Source: Nematostella vectensis (Eukaryota > Cnidaria > Anthozoa > Actiniaria > Edwardsiidae). From it: 64,000 nt of DNA. Where the stretch lies: the NCBI RefSeq assembly GCF_932526225.1, contig NC_064041.1, forward strand, positions 8,120,313 through 8,184,312, in the 5' to 3' direction. Shown piece by piece: positions 1 to 8,197 of this stretch; within the stretch, counting starts at the first letter, position 1; the number at the start of each line of letters is the position of its first letter. A program made the position numbers and the translations under genes. The notes under the pieces were generated by a model that was not told the origin of the DNA, did not search any database, and saw nothing but the letters and a program-made list of their open reading frames with translations.

Positions 1-200
1 TGTATTCGAGCCAATAAAGATTGTGTTTGTACAAAATTTCAAAACTACTCGCGCAAAATTATAGAGACTCTCTTGCAAGCTAAAAACTTTGTTTGATTGT
101 TTTCAATGTGTCTTTATGATTTTGCGTTTGTATTTAAATATCCTGGAAAGCAGTTCAGAATCAGCCATATGCAGCTTCATGTGGTTTAGTTCTGATTACT
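1..200. other. iMet-Ala spacer, cut by window start
   Basis: End of the spacer after an iMet gene that lies outside the window. It holds the palindrome tatttaaata at 131-140, about 61 bp before the Ala gene. The palindrome is kept in most units and broken in those near 27970, 35115 and 35948. I see no gene here. Confidence 0.9.
131..140. promoter_or_regulatory. TATTTAAATA palindrome upstream of tRNA-Ala (possible TATA-like element)
   Basis: Perfect 10-bp AT palindrome in the Ala leader. It lies 61-70 bp upstream of the mature 5' end, farther than the usual -30 TATA of polymerase III genes, so a role is only a guess. Confidence 0.2.
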
Positions 201-207
201 GGGGGAT

Positions 208-219
208 TAGCTCAAATGG
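208..219 (+). promoter_or_regulatory. A box of tRNA-Ala
   Basis: TAGCTCAAATGG covers residues 8-19 and fits the polymerase III A-box consensus bound by TFIIIC. The same element is in each Ala copy unless noted. Confidence 0.9.
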
Positions 220-251
220 TAGAGCGCCCGCTTAGCATGCGGGAGGTACCG

Positions 252-262
252 GGATCGATACC
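252..262 (+). promoter_or_regulatory. B box of tRNA-Ala
   Basis: GGATCGATACC covers residues 52-62 and fits the B-box consensus GGTTCGANNCC with A at residue 54. It is altered in the copies at 34349, 53998, 57331 and 63287. Confidence 0.9.
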
Positions 263-273
263 CGGATTCTCCA

Positions 274-471
274 GATTTTTTTGCTTGGTAAAGAGAAATC
301 CATTTTTTAGGCAATTTCGACTAAGTTAGAGTGCAAATAATGCCTATTGGAATAATAAAAAGTGTTTTAGAATTTGATTTTCAACCACCTCAGAAGACAG
401 GTCTTATCAATCAAATCGACGCGAATTTATTTTGTACTGTATCTGGAAATATTTTGCTGCTAAACAGGAAG
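274..471. other. Ala-Gly spacer (198 bp, representative)
   Basis: AT-rich spacer with the Ala terminator at its start. It is nearly identical in all units apart from the c/t change in aaaag[c/t]gtttt and cga[c/t]-type changes about 45 bp before Gly. No gene is seen. One unit keeps only 48 bp of it (8596-8643). Confidence 0.85.
276..282 (+). terminator. Polymerase III terminator after tRNA-Ala
   Basis: Run of seven T two bases after the gene. Other units have six T at this site, and a second T6 lies about 30 bp further on in all units. The run is broken at 13375 and 15877 (TTTCTT) and 48998 (TTTGTT). Confidence 0.85.
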
Positions 472-478
472 GCACTGG

Positions 479-489
479 TCGTTCAGTGG
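479..489 (+). promoter_or_regulatory. A box of tRNA-Gly (variant)
   Basis: TCGTTCAGTGG here; most copies read TGGTTCAGTGG. The purine expected at residue 9 is C in this copy, which may weaken TFIIIC contact. Confidence 0.8.
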
Positions 490-520
490 TAGAATTCTCG
501 CCTGCCACGCGGGAAGCCCG

Positions 521-531
521 GGTTCGATTCC
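521..531 (+). promoter_or_regulatory. B box of tRNA-Gly
   Basis: GGTTCGATTCC, a perfect B box. It is damaged in the GCT copies (C56 to T), the 17816-type copies (C61 to A), 44034, 50100, 58562 and 61896, and absent from the truncated copies. Confidence 0.9.
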
Positions 532-549
532 CGGCCAGTGCAATGTTTA

Positions 550-559
550 TTTTGTTTTT
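550..559 (+). terminator. Polymerase III terminators after tRNA-Gly
   Basis: TTTT at 550-553 and TTTTT at 555-559 begin 8 bases after the gene. Nearly all Gly copies keep this double T run. Confidence 0.85.
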
Positions 560-575
560 GGCTGGAAAACATCAA

Positions 576-583
576 ATGCAAAT
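576..583 (+). promoter_or_regulatory. Octamer ATGCAAAT between Gly and iMet
   Basis: An exact octamer, the known site of POU-domain factors such as Oct-1, lies 34 bp after Gly and about 124-131 bp before iMet. It is kept in every unit that has this spacer. Such octamers drive snRNA-type and tRNA-Sec polymerase III promoters; for a normal tRNA a role is unproven and chance plus homogenisation is enough to explain it. Confidence 0.3.
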
Positions 584-713
584 GTCAGTACCTATATTTT
601 CTATTAAACTCCTGTGTTGTGTACTTAAATCGGTAAACTGCAAATTAAAAGCATAGCTTTAACACAAGAAACAAAACCGATTTTCCTTCCAAAGTCTTCA
701 ATGGTCAGCAGAG

Positions 714-724
714 TGGCGCAGTGG
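714..724 (+). promoter_or_regulatory. A box of initiator tRNA-Met
   Basis: TGGCGCAGTGG, residues 8-19, a perfect A box. It is altered in the copies at 13881, 19959, 52836 and 60463. Confidence 0.9.
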
Positions 725-756
725 AAGCGTGCTGAGCCCATAACCCAGAGGTCCGA

Positions 757-767
757 GGATCGAAACC
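757..767 (+). promoter_or_regulatory. B box of initiator tRNA-Met
   Basis: GGATCGAAACC with A54 and A60, as in eukaryotic initiators. It is altered at 20793 (C61 to A) and at 21627 and 26871 (G57 to A). Confidence 0.9.
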
Positions 768-778
768 TTGCTCTGCTA

Positions 779-1031
779 GAGGTGCGTCATTTTTTTGGCG
801 CTGATATCAAGAAGATAAACAAACATTAGCAATTGTATTCGAGCCAAAAAAGATTGTGTTTGTACAAAATTTCAAAACTACTCGCGCAAAATTATAGACT
901 CTCTTGCAAGCTAAAAACTTTGTTTGATTGTTTTCAATGTGTCTTTATGATTTTGCGTTTGTATTTAAATATCCTGGAAAGCAGTTCAGAATCAGCCATA
1001 TGCAGCTTCATGTGGTTTAGTTCTGATTACT
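779..1031. other. iMet-Ala spacer (253 bp, representative)
   Basis: Holds the iMet terminator and the Ala leader with the AT palindrome. Two lineages differ by two bases (atagactctc or atagagactctc). No gene is seen. Confidence 0.85.
790..796 (+). terminator. Polymerase III terminator after iMet
   Basis: Run of seven T that starts 12 bases after the gene. This is the most variable terminator of the unit: T7, T6, T5, T4, C-interrupted T4, or only T3 (after 37353 and 38187). Confidence 0.85.
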
Positions 1032-1104
1032 GGGGGATTAGCTCAAATGGTAGAGCGCCCGCTTAGCATGCGGGAGGTACCGGGATCGATACCCGGATTC
1101 TCCA
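1032..1104 (+). tRNA. tRNA-Ala-AGC: tRNA-Ala (AGC)
   Basis: Repeat 2. Reference bases; T6. Confidence 0.96.
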
Positions 1105-1302
1105 GATTTTTTCGCTTGGTGAAGAGAAATCCACTTTTTAGGCAATTTCGACTAAGTTAGAGTGCAAATAATGCCTATTGGAATAATAAAAAGCGTTTTA
1201 GAATTTGATTTTCAACCACCTCAGAAGACATGTCTTATCAATCAAATCGACACGAATTTATTTTGTACTGTATCTGGAAATATTCTGCTGCTAAACCGGA
1301 AG

Positions 1303-1373
1303 GCACTGGTGGTTCAGTGGTAGAATTCTCGCCTGCCACGCGGGAAGCCCGGGTTCGATTCCCGGCCAGTGCA
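1303..1373 (+). tRNA. tRNA-Gly-GCC: tRNA-Gly (GCC), reference copy
   Basis: Repeat 2. Reference for the A45 form, with G9 and intact A and B boxes (TGGTTCAGTGG, GGTTCGATTCC). All stems pair. Confidence 0.97.
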
Positions 1374-1537
1374 ATGTTTGTTTTATTTTTGGCTGGAAAA
1401 CATCAAATGCAAATGTCAGTACCTATATTTTCTATTAAACTCCTGTGTTGTGTACTTAAATCGGTAAACTGAAAATTAAAAGCATAGCTTTAACACAAGA
1501 AACAAAACCGATTTTCCTTCCAAAGGCTTCAATGGTT

Positions 1538-1609
1538 AGCAGAGTGGCGCAGTGGAAGCGTGCTGGGCCCATAACCCAGAGGTCCGAGGATCGAAACCTT
1601 GCTCTGCTA
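1538..1609 (+). tRNA. tRNA-iMet-CAT: Initiator tRNA-Met (CAT), reference copy
   Basis: Repeat 2. Reference initiator: GGG/CCC pairs at the base of the anticodon stem, A1:U72, C33, A54, A60. About 42 of 75 copies have this sequence. T7. Confidence 0.98.
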
Positions 1610-1864
1610 GAGGTGCGTCATTTTTTTGGCGCTGATATCAAGAAGATAAACAAACATTAGCAATTGTATTCGAGCCAATAAAGATTGTGTTTGTACAAAA
1701 TTTCAAAACTACTCGCGCAAAATTATAGAGACTCTCTTGCAAGCTAAAAACTTTGTTTGATTGTTTTCAATGTGTCTTTATGATTTTGCGTTTGTATTTA
1801 AATATCCTGGAAAGCAGTTCAGAATCAGCCATATGCAGCTTCATGTGGTTTAGTTCTGATTACT

Positions 1865-1937
1865 GGGGGATTAGCTCAAATGGTAGAGCGCCCGCTTAGC
1901 ATGCGGGAGGTACCGGGATCGATACCCGGATTCTCCA
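1865..1937 (+). tRNA. tRNA-Ala-AGC: tRNA-Ala (AGC)
   Basis: Repeat 3. Reference bases; T7. Confidence 0.96.
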
Positions 1938-2135
1938 GATTTTTTTGCTTGGTAAAGAGAAATCCATTTTTTAGGCAATTTCGACTAAGTTAGAGTGCAA
2001 ATAATGCCTATTGGAATAATAAAAAGTGTTTTAGAATTTGATTTTCAACCACCTCAGAAGACAGGTCTTATCAATCAAATCGACACGAATTTATTTTGTA
2101 CTGTATCTGGAAATATTCTGCTGCTAAACAGGAAG

Positions 2136-2206
2136 GCACTGGTGGTTCAGTGGTAGAATTCTCGCCTGCTACGCGGGAAGCCCGGGTTTGATTCCCGGCC
2201 AGTGCA
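2136..2206 (+). tRNA. tRNA-Gly body with GCT (Ser) anticodon, T56
   Basis: Repeat 3. The loop reads CTGCTAC, so the anticodon is GCT, which would read serine AGC/AGU. The universal C56 is T, which removes the G19:C56 contact and damages the B box. The body is otherwise tRNA-Gly, with no long variable arm as serine tRNAs have. It is probably weakly expressed or dead. Sisters lie at 7961 and 9477. Confidence 0.75.
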
Positions 2207-2372
2207 ATGTTTTTATTTTGTTTTTGGCTGGAAAACATCAAATGCAAATGTCAGTACCTATATTTTGTATGAAACTCCTGTGTTGTGTACTTAAATCGGT
2301 AAACTGCAAATTAAAAGCATAGCTTTAACACGAGAAACAAAACCGATTTTCCTTCCAAAGGCTTCAATGGTT

Positions 2373-2444
2373 AGCAGAGTGGCGCAGTGGAAGCGTGCTG
2401 GGCCCATAACCCAGAGGTCCGAGGATCGAAACCTTGCTCTGCTA
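2373..2444 (+). tRNA. tRNA-iMet-CAT: Initiator tRNA-Met (CAT)
   Basis: Repeat 3. Reference bases; T6. Confidence 0.96.
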
Positions 2445-2697
2445 GAGGTGCGTCATTTTTTGGCGCTGATATCAAGAAGATTTACAAACATTAGCAATTG
2501 TATTCGAGCCAAAAAAGATTGTGTTTGTACAAAATTTCAAAACTACTCGCGCAAAATTATAGAGACCCTCTTGCAAGTTAAAAACTTTGTTTGATTGTTT
2601 TCAATGTGTCTTTATGATTTTGCGTTTGTATTTAAATATCCTGGAAAACAGTTCAGAACAGCCATATGCAGCTTCATGTGGTTTAGTTTTGATTACT

Positions 2698-2770
2698 GGG
2701 GGATTAGCTCAAATGGTAGAGCGCCCGCTTAGCATGCGGGAGGTACCGGGATCGATACCCGGATTCTCCA
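2698..2770 (+). tRNA. tRNA-Ala-AGC: tRNA-Ala (AGC)
   Basis: Repeat 4. Reference bases; T6. Confidence 0.96.
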
Positions 2771-2968
2771 GATTTTTTCGCTTCGTAAAGAGAAATCCAT
2801 TTTTTAGGCAATTTCGACTAAGTTAGAGTGCAAATAATGCCTATTGGAATAATAAAAAGCGTTTTAGAATTTGATTTTCAACCACCTCAGAAGACAGGTC
2901 TTATCAATCAAATCGACACGAATTTATTTTGTACTGTATCTGGAAATATTCTGCTGCTAAACAGGAAG

Positions 2969-3039
2969 GCACTGGTGGTTCAGTGGTAGAATTCTCGCCT
3001 GCCACGCGGGAGGCCCGGGTTCGATTCCCAGCCAGTGCA
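2969..3039 (+). tRNA. tRNA-Gly-GCC: tRNA-Gly (GCC), G45, A64
   Basis: Repeat 4. G45 form; A64 gives a C50:A64 mismatch in the T stem. Confidence 0.9.
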
Positions 3040-3203
3040 ATGTTTATTTTGTTTTTGGCTGGAAAACATCAAATGCAAATGTCAGTACCTATATTTTCTA
3101 TTAAACTCCTGTGTTGTGTACTTAAATCGGTAAACTGCAAATTAAAAGCATAGCTTTAACACAAGAAACAAAACCGATTTTCCTTCCAAAGGCTTCAATG
3201 GTC

Positions 3204-3275
3204 AGCAGAGTGGCGCAGTGGAAGCATGCTGGGCCCATAACACAGAGGTCCGAGGATCGAAACCTTGCTCTGCTA
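3204..3275 (+). tRNA. tRNA-iMet-CAT: Initiator tRNA-Met (CAT), A24/A40 variant
   Basis: Repeat 4. A24 breaks C11:G24 in the D stem and A40 breaks G30:C40, the middle of the three G:C pairs of initiators. This paired change marks a lineage also found at 5701, 18051, 24963, 28540, 33193 and 43192. T7. Confidence 0.85.
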
Positions 3276-3528
3276 GAGGTGCGTCATTTTTTTGGCGCTG
3301 ATATCAAGAAGATAAACAAACATTAGCAATTGTATTCGAGCCAATAAAGATTGTGTTTGTACAAAATTTCAAAACTACTCGCGCAAAATTATAGACTCTC
3401 TTGCAAGCTAAAAACTTTGTTTGATTGTTTTCAATGTGTCTTTATGATTTTGCGTTTGTATTTAAATATCCTGGAAAGCAGTTCAGAATCAGCCATATGC
3501 AGCTTCATGTGGTTTAGTTCTGATTACT

Positions 3529-3601
3529 GGGGGATTAGCTCAAATGGTAGAGCGCCCGCTTAGCATGCGGGAGGTACCGGGATCGATACCCGGATTCTCC
3601 A
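3529..3601 (+). tRNA. tRNA-Ala-AGC: tRNA-Ala (AGC)
   Basis: Repeat 5. Reference bases; T6. Confidence 0.96.
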
Positions 3602-3799
3602 GATTTTTTCGCTTGGTAAAGAGAAATCCATTTTTTAGGCAATTTCGACTAAGTTAGAGTGCAAATAATGCCTATTGGAATAATAAAAAGCGTTTTAGAA
3701 TTTGATTTTCAACCACCTCAGAAGACAGGTCTTATCAATCAAATCGACACGAATTTATTTTGTACTGTATCTGGAAATATTTTGCTGCTAAACAGGAAG

Positions 3800-3870
3800 G
3801 CACTGGTCGTTCAGTGGTAGAATTCTCGCCTGCCACGCGGGAAGCCCGGGTTCGATTCCCGGCCAGTGCA
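3800..3870 (+). tRNA. tRNA-Gly-GCC: tRNA-Gly (GCC), C9
   Basis: Repeat 5. A45 form with C9. Confidence 0.92.
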
Positions 3871-4034
3871 ATGTTTATTTTGTTTTTGGCTGGAAAACAT
3901 CAAATGCAAATGTCAGTACCTATATTTTCTATTAAACTCCTGTGTTGTGTACTTAAATCGGTAAACTGCAAATTAAAAGCATGGCTTTAACACAAGAAAC
4001 AAAACCGATTTTCCTTCCAAAGGCTTCAATGGTC

Positions 4035-4106
4035 AGCAGAGTGGCGCAGTGGAAGCGTGCTGGGCCCATAACCCAGAGGTCCGAGGATCGAAACCTTGCT
4101 CTGCTA
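4035..4106 (+). tRNA. tRNA-iMet-CAT: Initiator tRNA-Met (CAT)
   Basis: Repeat 5. Reference bases; T7. Confidence 0.96.
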
Positions 4107-4359
4107 GAGGTGCGTCATTTTTTTGGCGCTGATATCAAGAAGATAAACAAACATTAGCAATTGTATTCGAGCCAAAAAAGATTGTGTTTGTACAAAATTT
4201 CAAAACTACTCGCGCAAAATTATAGACTCTCTTGCAAGCTAAAAACTTTGTTTGATTGTTTTCAATGTGTCTTTATGATTTTGCGTTTGTATTTAAATAT
4301 CCTGGAAAGCAGTTCAGAATCAGCCATATGCAGCTTCATGTGGTTTAGTTCTGATTACT

Positions 4360-4432
4360 GGGGGATTAGCTCAAATGGTAGAGCGCCCGCTTAGCATGCG
4401 GGAGGTACCGGGATCGATACCCGGATTCTCCA
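4360..4432 (+). tRNA. tRNA-Ala-AGC: tRNA-Ala (AGC)
   Basis: Repeat 6. Reference bases; T6. Confidence 0.96.
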
Positions 4433-4630
4433 GATTTTTTCGCTTGGTAAAGAGAAATCCATTTTTTAGGCAATTTCGACTAAGTTAGAGTGCAAATAAT
4501 GACTATTGGAATAATAAAAAGCGTTTTAGAATTTGATTTTCAACCACCTCAGAAGACAGGTCTTATCAATCAAATCGACACGAATTTATTTTGTACTGTA
4601 TCTGGAAATATTCTGCTGCTAAACAGGAAG

Positions 4631-4701
4631 GCACTGGTGGTTCAGTGGTAGAATTCTCGCCTGCCACGCGGGAAGCCCGGGTTCGATTCCCGGCCAGTGC
4701 A
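4631..4701 (+). tRNA. tRNA-Gly-GCC: tRNA-Gly (GCC)
   Basis: Repeat 6. Reference A45 form; the first T run after it is T5. Confidence 0.96.
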
Positions 4702-4867
4702 ATGTTTTTATTTTGTTTTTGGCTGGAAAACATCAAATGCAAATGTCAGTACCTATATTTTCTATGAAACTCCTGTGTTGTGTACTTAAATCGGTAAACT
4801 GCAAATTAAAAGCATAGCTTTAACACAAGAAACAAAACCGATTTTCCTTCCAAAGGCTTCAATGGTT

Positions 4868-4939
4868 AGCAGAGTGGCGCAGTGGAAGCGTGCTGGGCCC
4901 ATAACCCAGAGGTCCGAGGATCGAAACCTTGCTCTGCTA
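4868..4939 (+). tRNA. tRNA-iMet-CAT: Initiator tRNA-Met (CAT)
   Basis: Repeat 6. Reference bases; T6. Confidence 0.96.
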
Positions 4940-5192
4940 GAGGTGCGTCATTTTTTGGCGCTGATATCAAGAAGATTTACAAACATTAGCAATTGTATTC
5001 GAGCCAAAAAAGATTGTGTTTGTACAAAATTTAAAAACTACTCGCGCAAAATTATAGAGACCCTCTTGCAAGTTAAAAACTTTGTTTGATTGTTTTCAAT
5101 GTGTCTTTATGATTTTGCGTTTGTATTTAAATATCCTGGAAAACAGTTCAGAACAGCCATATGCAGCTTCATGTGGTTTAGTTCTGATTACT

Positions 5193-5265
5193 GGGGGATT
5201 AGCTCAAATGGTAGAGCGCCCGCTTAGCATGCGGGAGGTACCGGGATCGATACCCGGATTCTCCA
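5193..5265 (+). tRNA. tRNA-Ala-AGC: tRNA-Ala (AGC)
   Basis: Repeat 7. Reference bases; T6. Confidence 0.96.
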
Positions 5266-5463
5266 GATTTTTTCGCTTCGTAAAGAGAAATCCATTTTTT
5301 AGGCAATTTCGACTAAGTTAGAGTGCAAATAATGCCTATTGGAATAATAAAAAGCGTTTTAGAATTTGATTTTCAACCACCTCAGAAGACAGGTCTTATC
5401 AATCAAATCGACACGAATTTATTTTGTACTGTATCTGGAAATATTCTGCTGCTAAACAGGAAG

Positions 5464-5534
5464 GCACTGGTGGTTCAGTGGTAGAATTCTCGCCTGCCAC
5501 GCGGGAAGCCCGGGTTCGATTCCCGGCCAGTGCA
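5464..5534 (+). tRNA. tRNA-Gly-GCC: tRNA-Gly (GCC)
   Basis: Repeat 7. Reference A45 form. Confidence 0.96.
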
Positions 5535-5700
5535 ATGTTTTTATTTTGTTTTTGGCTGGAAAACATCAAATGCAAATGTCAGTACCTATATTTTCTATGA
5601 AACTCCTGTGTTGTGTACTTAAATCGGTAAACTGCAAATTAAAAGCATAGCTTTAACACAAGAAACAAAACCGATTTTCCTTCCAAAGGCTTCAATGGTC

Positions 5701-5772
5701 AGCAGAGTGGCGCAGTGGAAGCATGCTGGGCCCATAACACAGAGGTCCGAGGATCGAAACCTTGCTCTGCTA
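5701..5772 (+). tRNA. tRNA-iMet-CAT: Initiator tRNA-Met (CAT), A24/A40
   Basis: Repeat 7. Same lineage as 3204; T7. Confidence 0.85.
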
Positions 5773-6025
5773 GAGGTGCGTCATTTTTTTGGCGCTGATA
5801 TCAAGAAGATAAACAAACATTAGCAATTGTATTCGAGCCAAAAAAGATTGTGTTTGTACAAAATTTCAAAACTACTCGCGCAAAATTATAGACTCTCTTG
5901 CAAGCTAAAAACTTTGTTTGATTGTTTTCAATGTGTCTTTATGATTTTGCGTTTGTATTTAAATATCCTGGAAAGCAGTTCAGAATCAGCCATATGCAGC
6001 TTCATGTGCTTTAGTTCTGATTACT

Positions 6026-6098
6026 GGGGGATTAGCTCAAATGGTAGAGCGCCCGCTTAGCATGCGGGAGGTACCGGGATCGATACCCGGATTCTCCA
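6026..6098 (+). tRNA. tRNA-Ala-AGC: tRNA-Ala (AGC)
   Basis: Repeat 8. Reference bases; T6. Confidence 0.96.
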
Positions 6099-6296
6099 GA
6101 TTTTTTCGCTTGGTAAAGAGAAATCCATTTTTTAGGCAATTTCGACTAAGTTAGAGTGCAAATAATGCCTATTGGAATAATAAAAAGCGTTTTAGAATTT
6201 GATTTTCAACCACCTCAGAAGACAGGTCTTATCAATCAAATCGACACGAATTTATTTTGTACTGTATCTGGAAATATTTTGCTGCTAAACAGGAAG

Positions 6297-6367
6297 GCAC
6301 TGGTCGTTCAGTGGTAGAATTCTCGCCTGCCACGCGGGAAGCCCGGGTTCGATTCCCGGCCAGTGCA
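6297..6367 (+). tRNA. tRNA-Gly-GCC: tRNA-Gly (GCC), C9
   Basis: Repeat 8. A45 form with C9. Confidence 0.92.
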
Positions 6368-6531
6368 ATGTTTATTTTGTTTTTGGCTGGAAAACATCAA
6401 ATGCAAATGTCAGTACCTATATTTTCTATTAAACTCCTGTGTTGTGTACTTAAATCGGTAAACTGCAAATTAAAAGCATGGCTTTAACACAAGAAACAAA
6501 ACCGATTTTCCTTCCAAAGGCTTCAATGGTC

Positions 6532-6603
6532 AGCAGAGTGGCGCAGTGGAAGCGTGCTGGGCCCATAACCCAGAGGTCCGAGGATCGAAACCTTGCTCTG
6601 CTA
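6532..6603 (+). tRNA. tRNA-iMet-CAT: Initiator tRNA-Met (CAT)
   Basis: Repeat 8. Reference bases; T7. Confidence 0.96.
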
Positions 6604-6856
6604 GAGGTGCGTCATTTTTTTGGCGCTGATATCAAGAAGATAAACAAACATTAGCAATTGTATTCGAGCCAAAAAAGATTGTGTTTGTACAAAATTTCAA
6701 AACTACTCGCGCAAAATTATAGACTCTCTTGCAAGCTAAAAACTTTGTTTGATTGTTTTCAATGTGTCTTTATGATTTTGCGTTTGTATTTAAATATCCT
6801 GGAAAGCAGTTCAGAATCAGCCATATGCAGCTTCATGTGGTTTAGTTCTGATTACT

Positions 6857-6929
6857 GGGGGATTAGCTCAAATGGTAGAGCGCCCGCTTAGCATGCGGGA
6901 GGTACCGGGATCGATACCCGGATTCTCCA
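6857..6929 (+). tRNA. tRNA-Ala-AGC: tRNA-Ala (AGC)
   Basis: Repeat 9. Reference bases; T6. Confidence 0.96.
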
Positions 6930-7127
6930 GATTTTTTCGCTTGGTAAAGAGAAATCCATTTTTTAGGCAATTTCGACTAAGTTAGAGTGCAAATAATGCC
7001 TATTGGAATAATAAAAAGCGTTTTAGAATTTGATTTTCAACCACCTCAGAAGACAGGTCTTATCAATCAAATCGACACGAATTTATTTTGTACTGTATCT
7101 GGAAATATTCTGCTGCTAAACAGGAAG

Positions 7128-7198
7128 GCACTGGTGGTTCAGTGGTAGAATTATCGCCTGCCACGCGGGAAGCCCGGGTTCGATTCCCGGCCAGTGCA
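7128..7198 (+). tRNA. tRNA-Gly-GCC: tRNA-Gly (GCC), A27
   Basis: Repeat 9. A45 form; A27 opens the top pair of the anticodon stem (A27:G43). Confidence 0.9.
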
Positions 7199-7362
7199 AT
7201 GTTTATTTTATTTTTGGCTGGAAAACATCAAATGCAAATGTCAGTACCTATATTTTCTATTAAACTCCTGTGTTGTGTACTTAAATCGGTAAACTGCAAA
7301 TTAAAAGCATAGCTTTAACACAAGAAACAAAACCGATTTTCCTTCCAAAGGCTTCAATGGTT

Positions 7363-7434
7363 AGCAGAGTGGCGCAGTGGAAGCGTGCTGGGCCCATAAC
7401 CCAGAGGTCCGAGGATCGAAACCTTGCTCTGCTA
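7363..7434 (+). tRNA. tRNA-iMet-CAT: Initiator tRNA-Met (CAT)
   Basis: Repeat 9. Reference bases; T7. Confidence 0.96.
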
Positions 7435-7689
7435 GAGGTGCGTCATTTTTTTGGCGCTGATATCAAGAAGATAAACAAACATTAGCAATTGTATTCGAGC
7501 CAATAAAGATTGTGTTTGTACAAAATTTCAAAACTACTCGCGCAAAAGTATAGAGACTCTCTTGCAAGCTAAAAACTTTGTTTGATTGTTTTCAATGTGT
7601 CTTTATGATTTTGCGTTTGTATTTAAATATCCTGGAAAGCAGTTCAGAATCAGCCATATGCAGCTTCATGTGCTTTAGTTCTGATTACT

Positions 7690-7762
7690 GGGGGATTAGC
7701 TCAAATGGTAGAGCGCCCGCTTAGCATGCGGGAGGTACCGGGATCGATACCCGGATTCTCCA
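7690..7762 (+). tRNA. tRNA-Ala-AGC: tRNA-Ala (AGC)
   Basis: Repeat 10. Reference bases; T7. Confidence 0.96.
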
Positions 7763-7960
7763 GATTTTTTTGCTTGGTAAAGAGAAATCCATTTTTTAGG
7801 CAATTTCGACTAAGTTAGAGTGCAAATAATGCCTATTGGAATAATAAAAAGTGTTTTAGAATTTGATTTTCAACCACCTCAGAAGACAGGTCTTATCAAT
7901 CAAATCGACACGAATTTATTTTGTACTGTATCTGGAAATATTCTGCTGCTAAACAGGAAG

Positions 7961-8031
7961 GCACTGGTGGTTCAGTGGTAGAATTCTCGCCTGCTACGCG
8001 GGAAGCCCGGGTTTGATTCCCGGCCAGTGCA
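7961..8031 (+). tRNA. tRNA-Gly body with GCT anticodon, T56
   Basis: Repeat 10. Same two changes as 2136. Confidence 0.75.
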
Positions 8032-8197
8032 ATGTTTTTATTTTGTTTTTGGCTGGAAAACATCAAATGCAAATGTCAGTACCTATATTTTCTATGAAAC
8101 TCCTGTGTTGTGTACTTAAATCGGTAAACTGCAAATTAAAAGCATAGCTTTAACACAAGAAACAAAACCGATTTTCCTTCCAAAGGCTTCAATGGTT

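Larger units (their letters stand above)
201..273 (+). tRNA. tRNA-Ala-AGC: tRNA-Ala (AGC), reference copy
   Basis: Repeat 1. This 73-base gene folds as a full cloverleaf: acceptor GGGGGAT with ATTCTCC, D stem GCTC/GAGC, anticodon stem CCCGC/GCGGG, T stem CCGGG/CCCGG, discriminator A73. The loop TTAGCAT gives anticodon AGC, whose A34 is normally edited to inosine to read GCU, GCC and GCA. G3:U70, the signature read by alanyl-tRNA synthetase, is present. There is no intron and no encoded CCA. A and B boxes are intact and T7 follows. About 54 of the 75 full copies have this same sequence. Confidence 0.98.
472..542 (+). tRNA. tRNA-Gly-GCC: tRNA-Gly (GCC), C9 variant
   Basis: Repeat 1. This 71-base gene folds as a cloverleaf: acceptor GCACTGG/CCAGTGC, D stem GTTC/GAAT, anticodon stem CTCGC/GCGGG, T stem CCGGG/CCCGG, A73. 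The loop CTGCCAC gives anticodon GCC, which reads GGC and GGU. It closely resembles animal tRNA-Gly-GCC. Copies come in two forms, A45 (this one) and G45 (as in the human gene from memory). This copy has C at residue 9 where most have G, which departs from the A-box purine. Eleven Gly loci in the window, including this one, are flagged as C9 or otherwise A-box altered. Confidence 0.93.
543..706. other. Gly-iMet spacer (164 bp, representative, type A leader)
   Basis: Holds the Gly terminators, the octamer and the type A leader (ttttccttccaaagg) just before iMet. Type B and C leaders replace this end in other units. No gene is seen. Confidence 0.85.
707..778 (+). tRNA. tRNA-iMet-CAT: Initiator tRNA-Met (CAT), A30 variant
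   Basis: Repeat 1. This 72-base gene is the initiator, not the elongator: A1:U72 closes the acceptor stem AGCAGAG/CTCTGCT, the T loop has A54 and A60, and the loop CCCATAA gives C33 and anticodon CAT. It would start translation on the small ribosomal subunit with eIF2. The reference has three consecutive G:C pairs (29-31 with 39-41) that initiators need; here G30 is A, giving an A:C mismatch in the middle pair. Copies at 11379, 21627 and 39021 share this change. T7 follows. Confidence 0.9.
3204..4701 (+). repeat. Two-unit block, copied at 5701-7198
   Basis: Same order of marked genes at a constant offset of 2497 bp: iMet with A24/A40, Ala, Gly with C9, normal iMet, Ala, Gly. The rare base change giving gcatggcttt at about 3979 recurs at about 6476. 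Confidence 0.75.

Noticed and set aside
131-140. TATTTAAATA as a firm TATA promoter for tRNA-Ala
   Set aside because: It lies more than 60 bp upstream of the gene, and two boxes inside the gene are enough for transcription.
432-656. Recurring open reading frames of about 74 codons spanning tRNA-Gly
   Set aside because: They read through the tRNA-Gly gene and spacers, recur only because the unit recurs, and encode no recognisable domain.
2136-2206. A true tRNA-Ser (GCT) gene
   Set aside because: The body is tRNA-Gly, without the long variable arm of tRNA-Ser, and C56 is lost.
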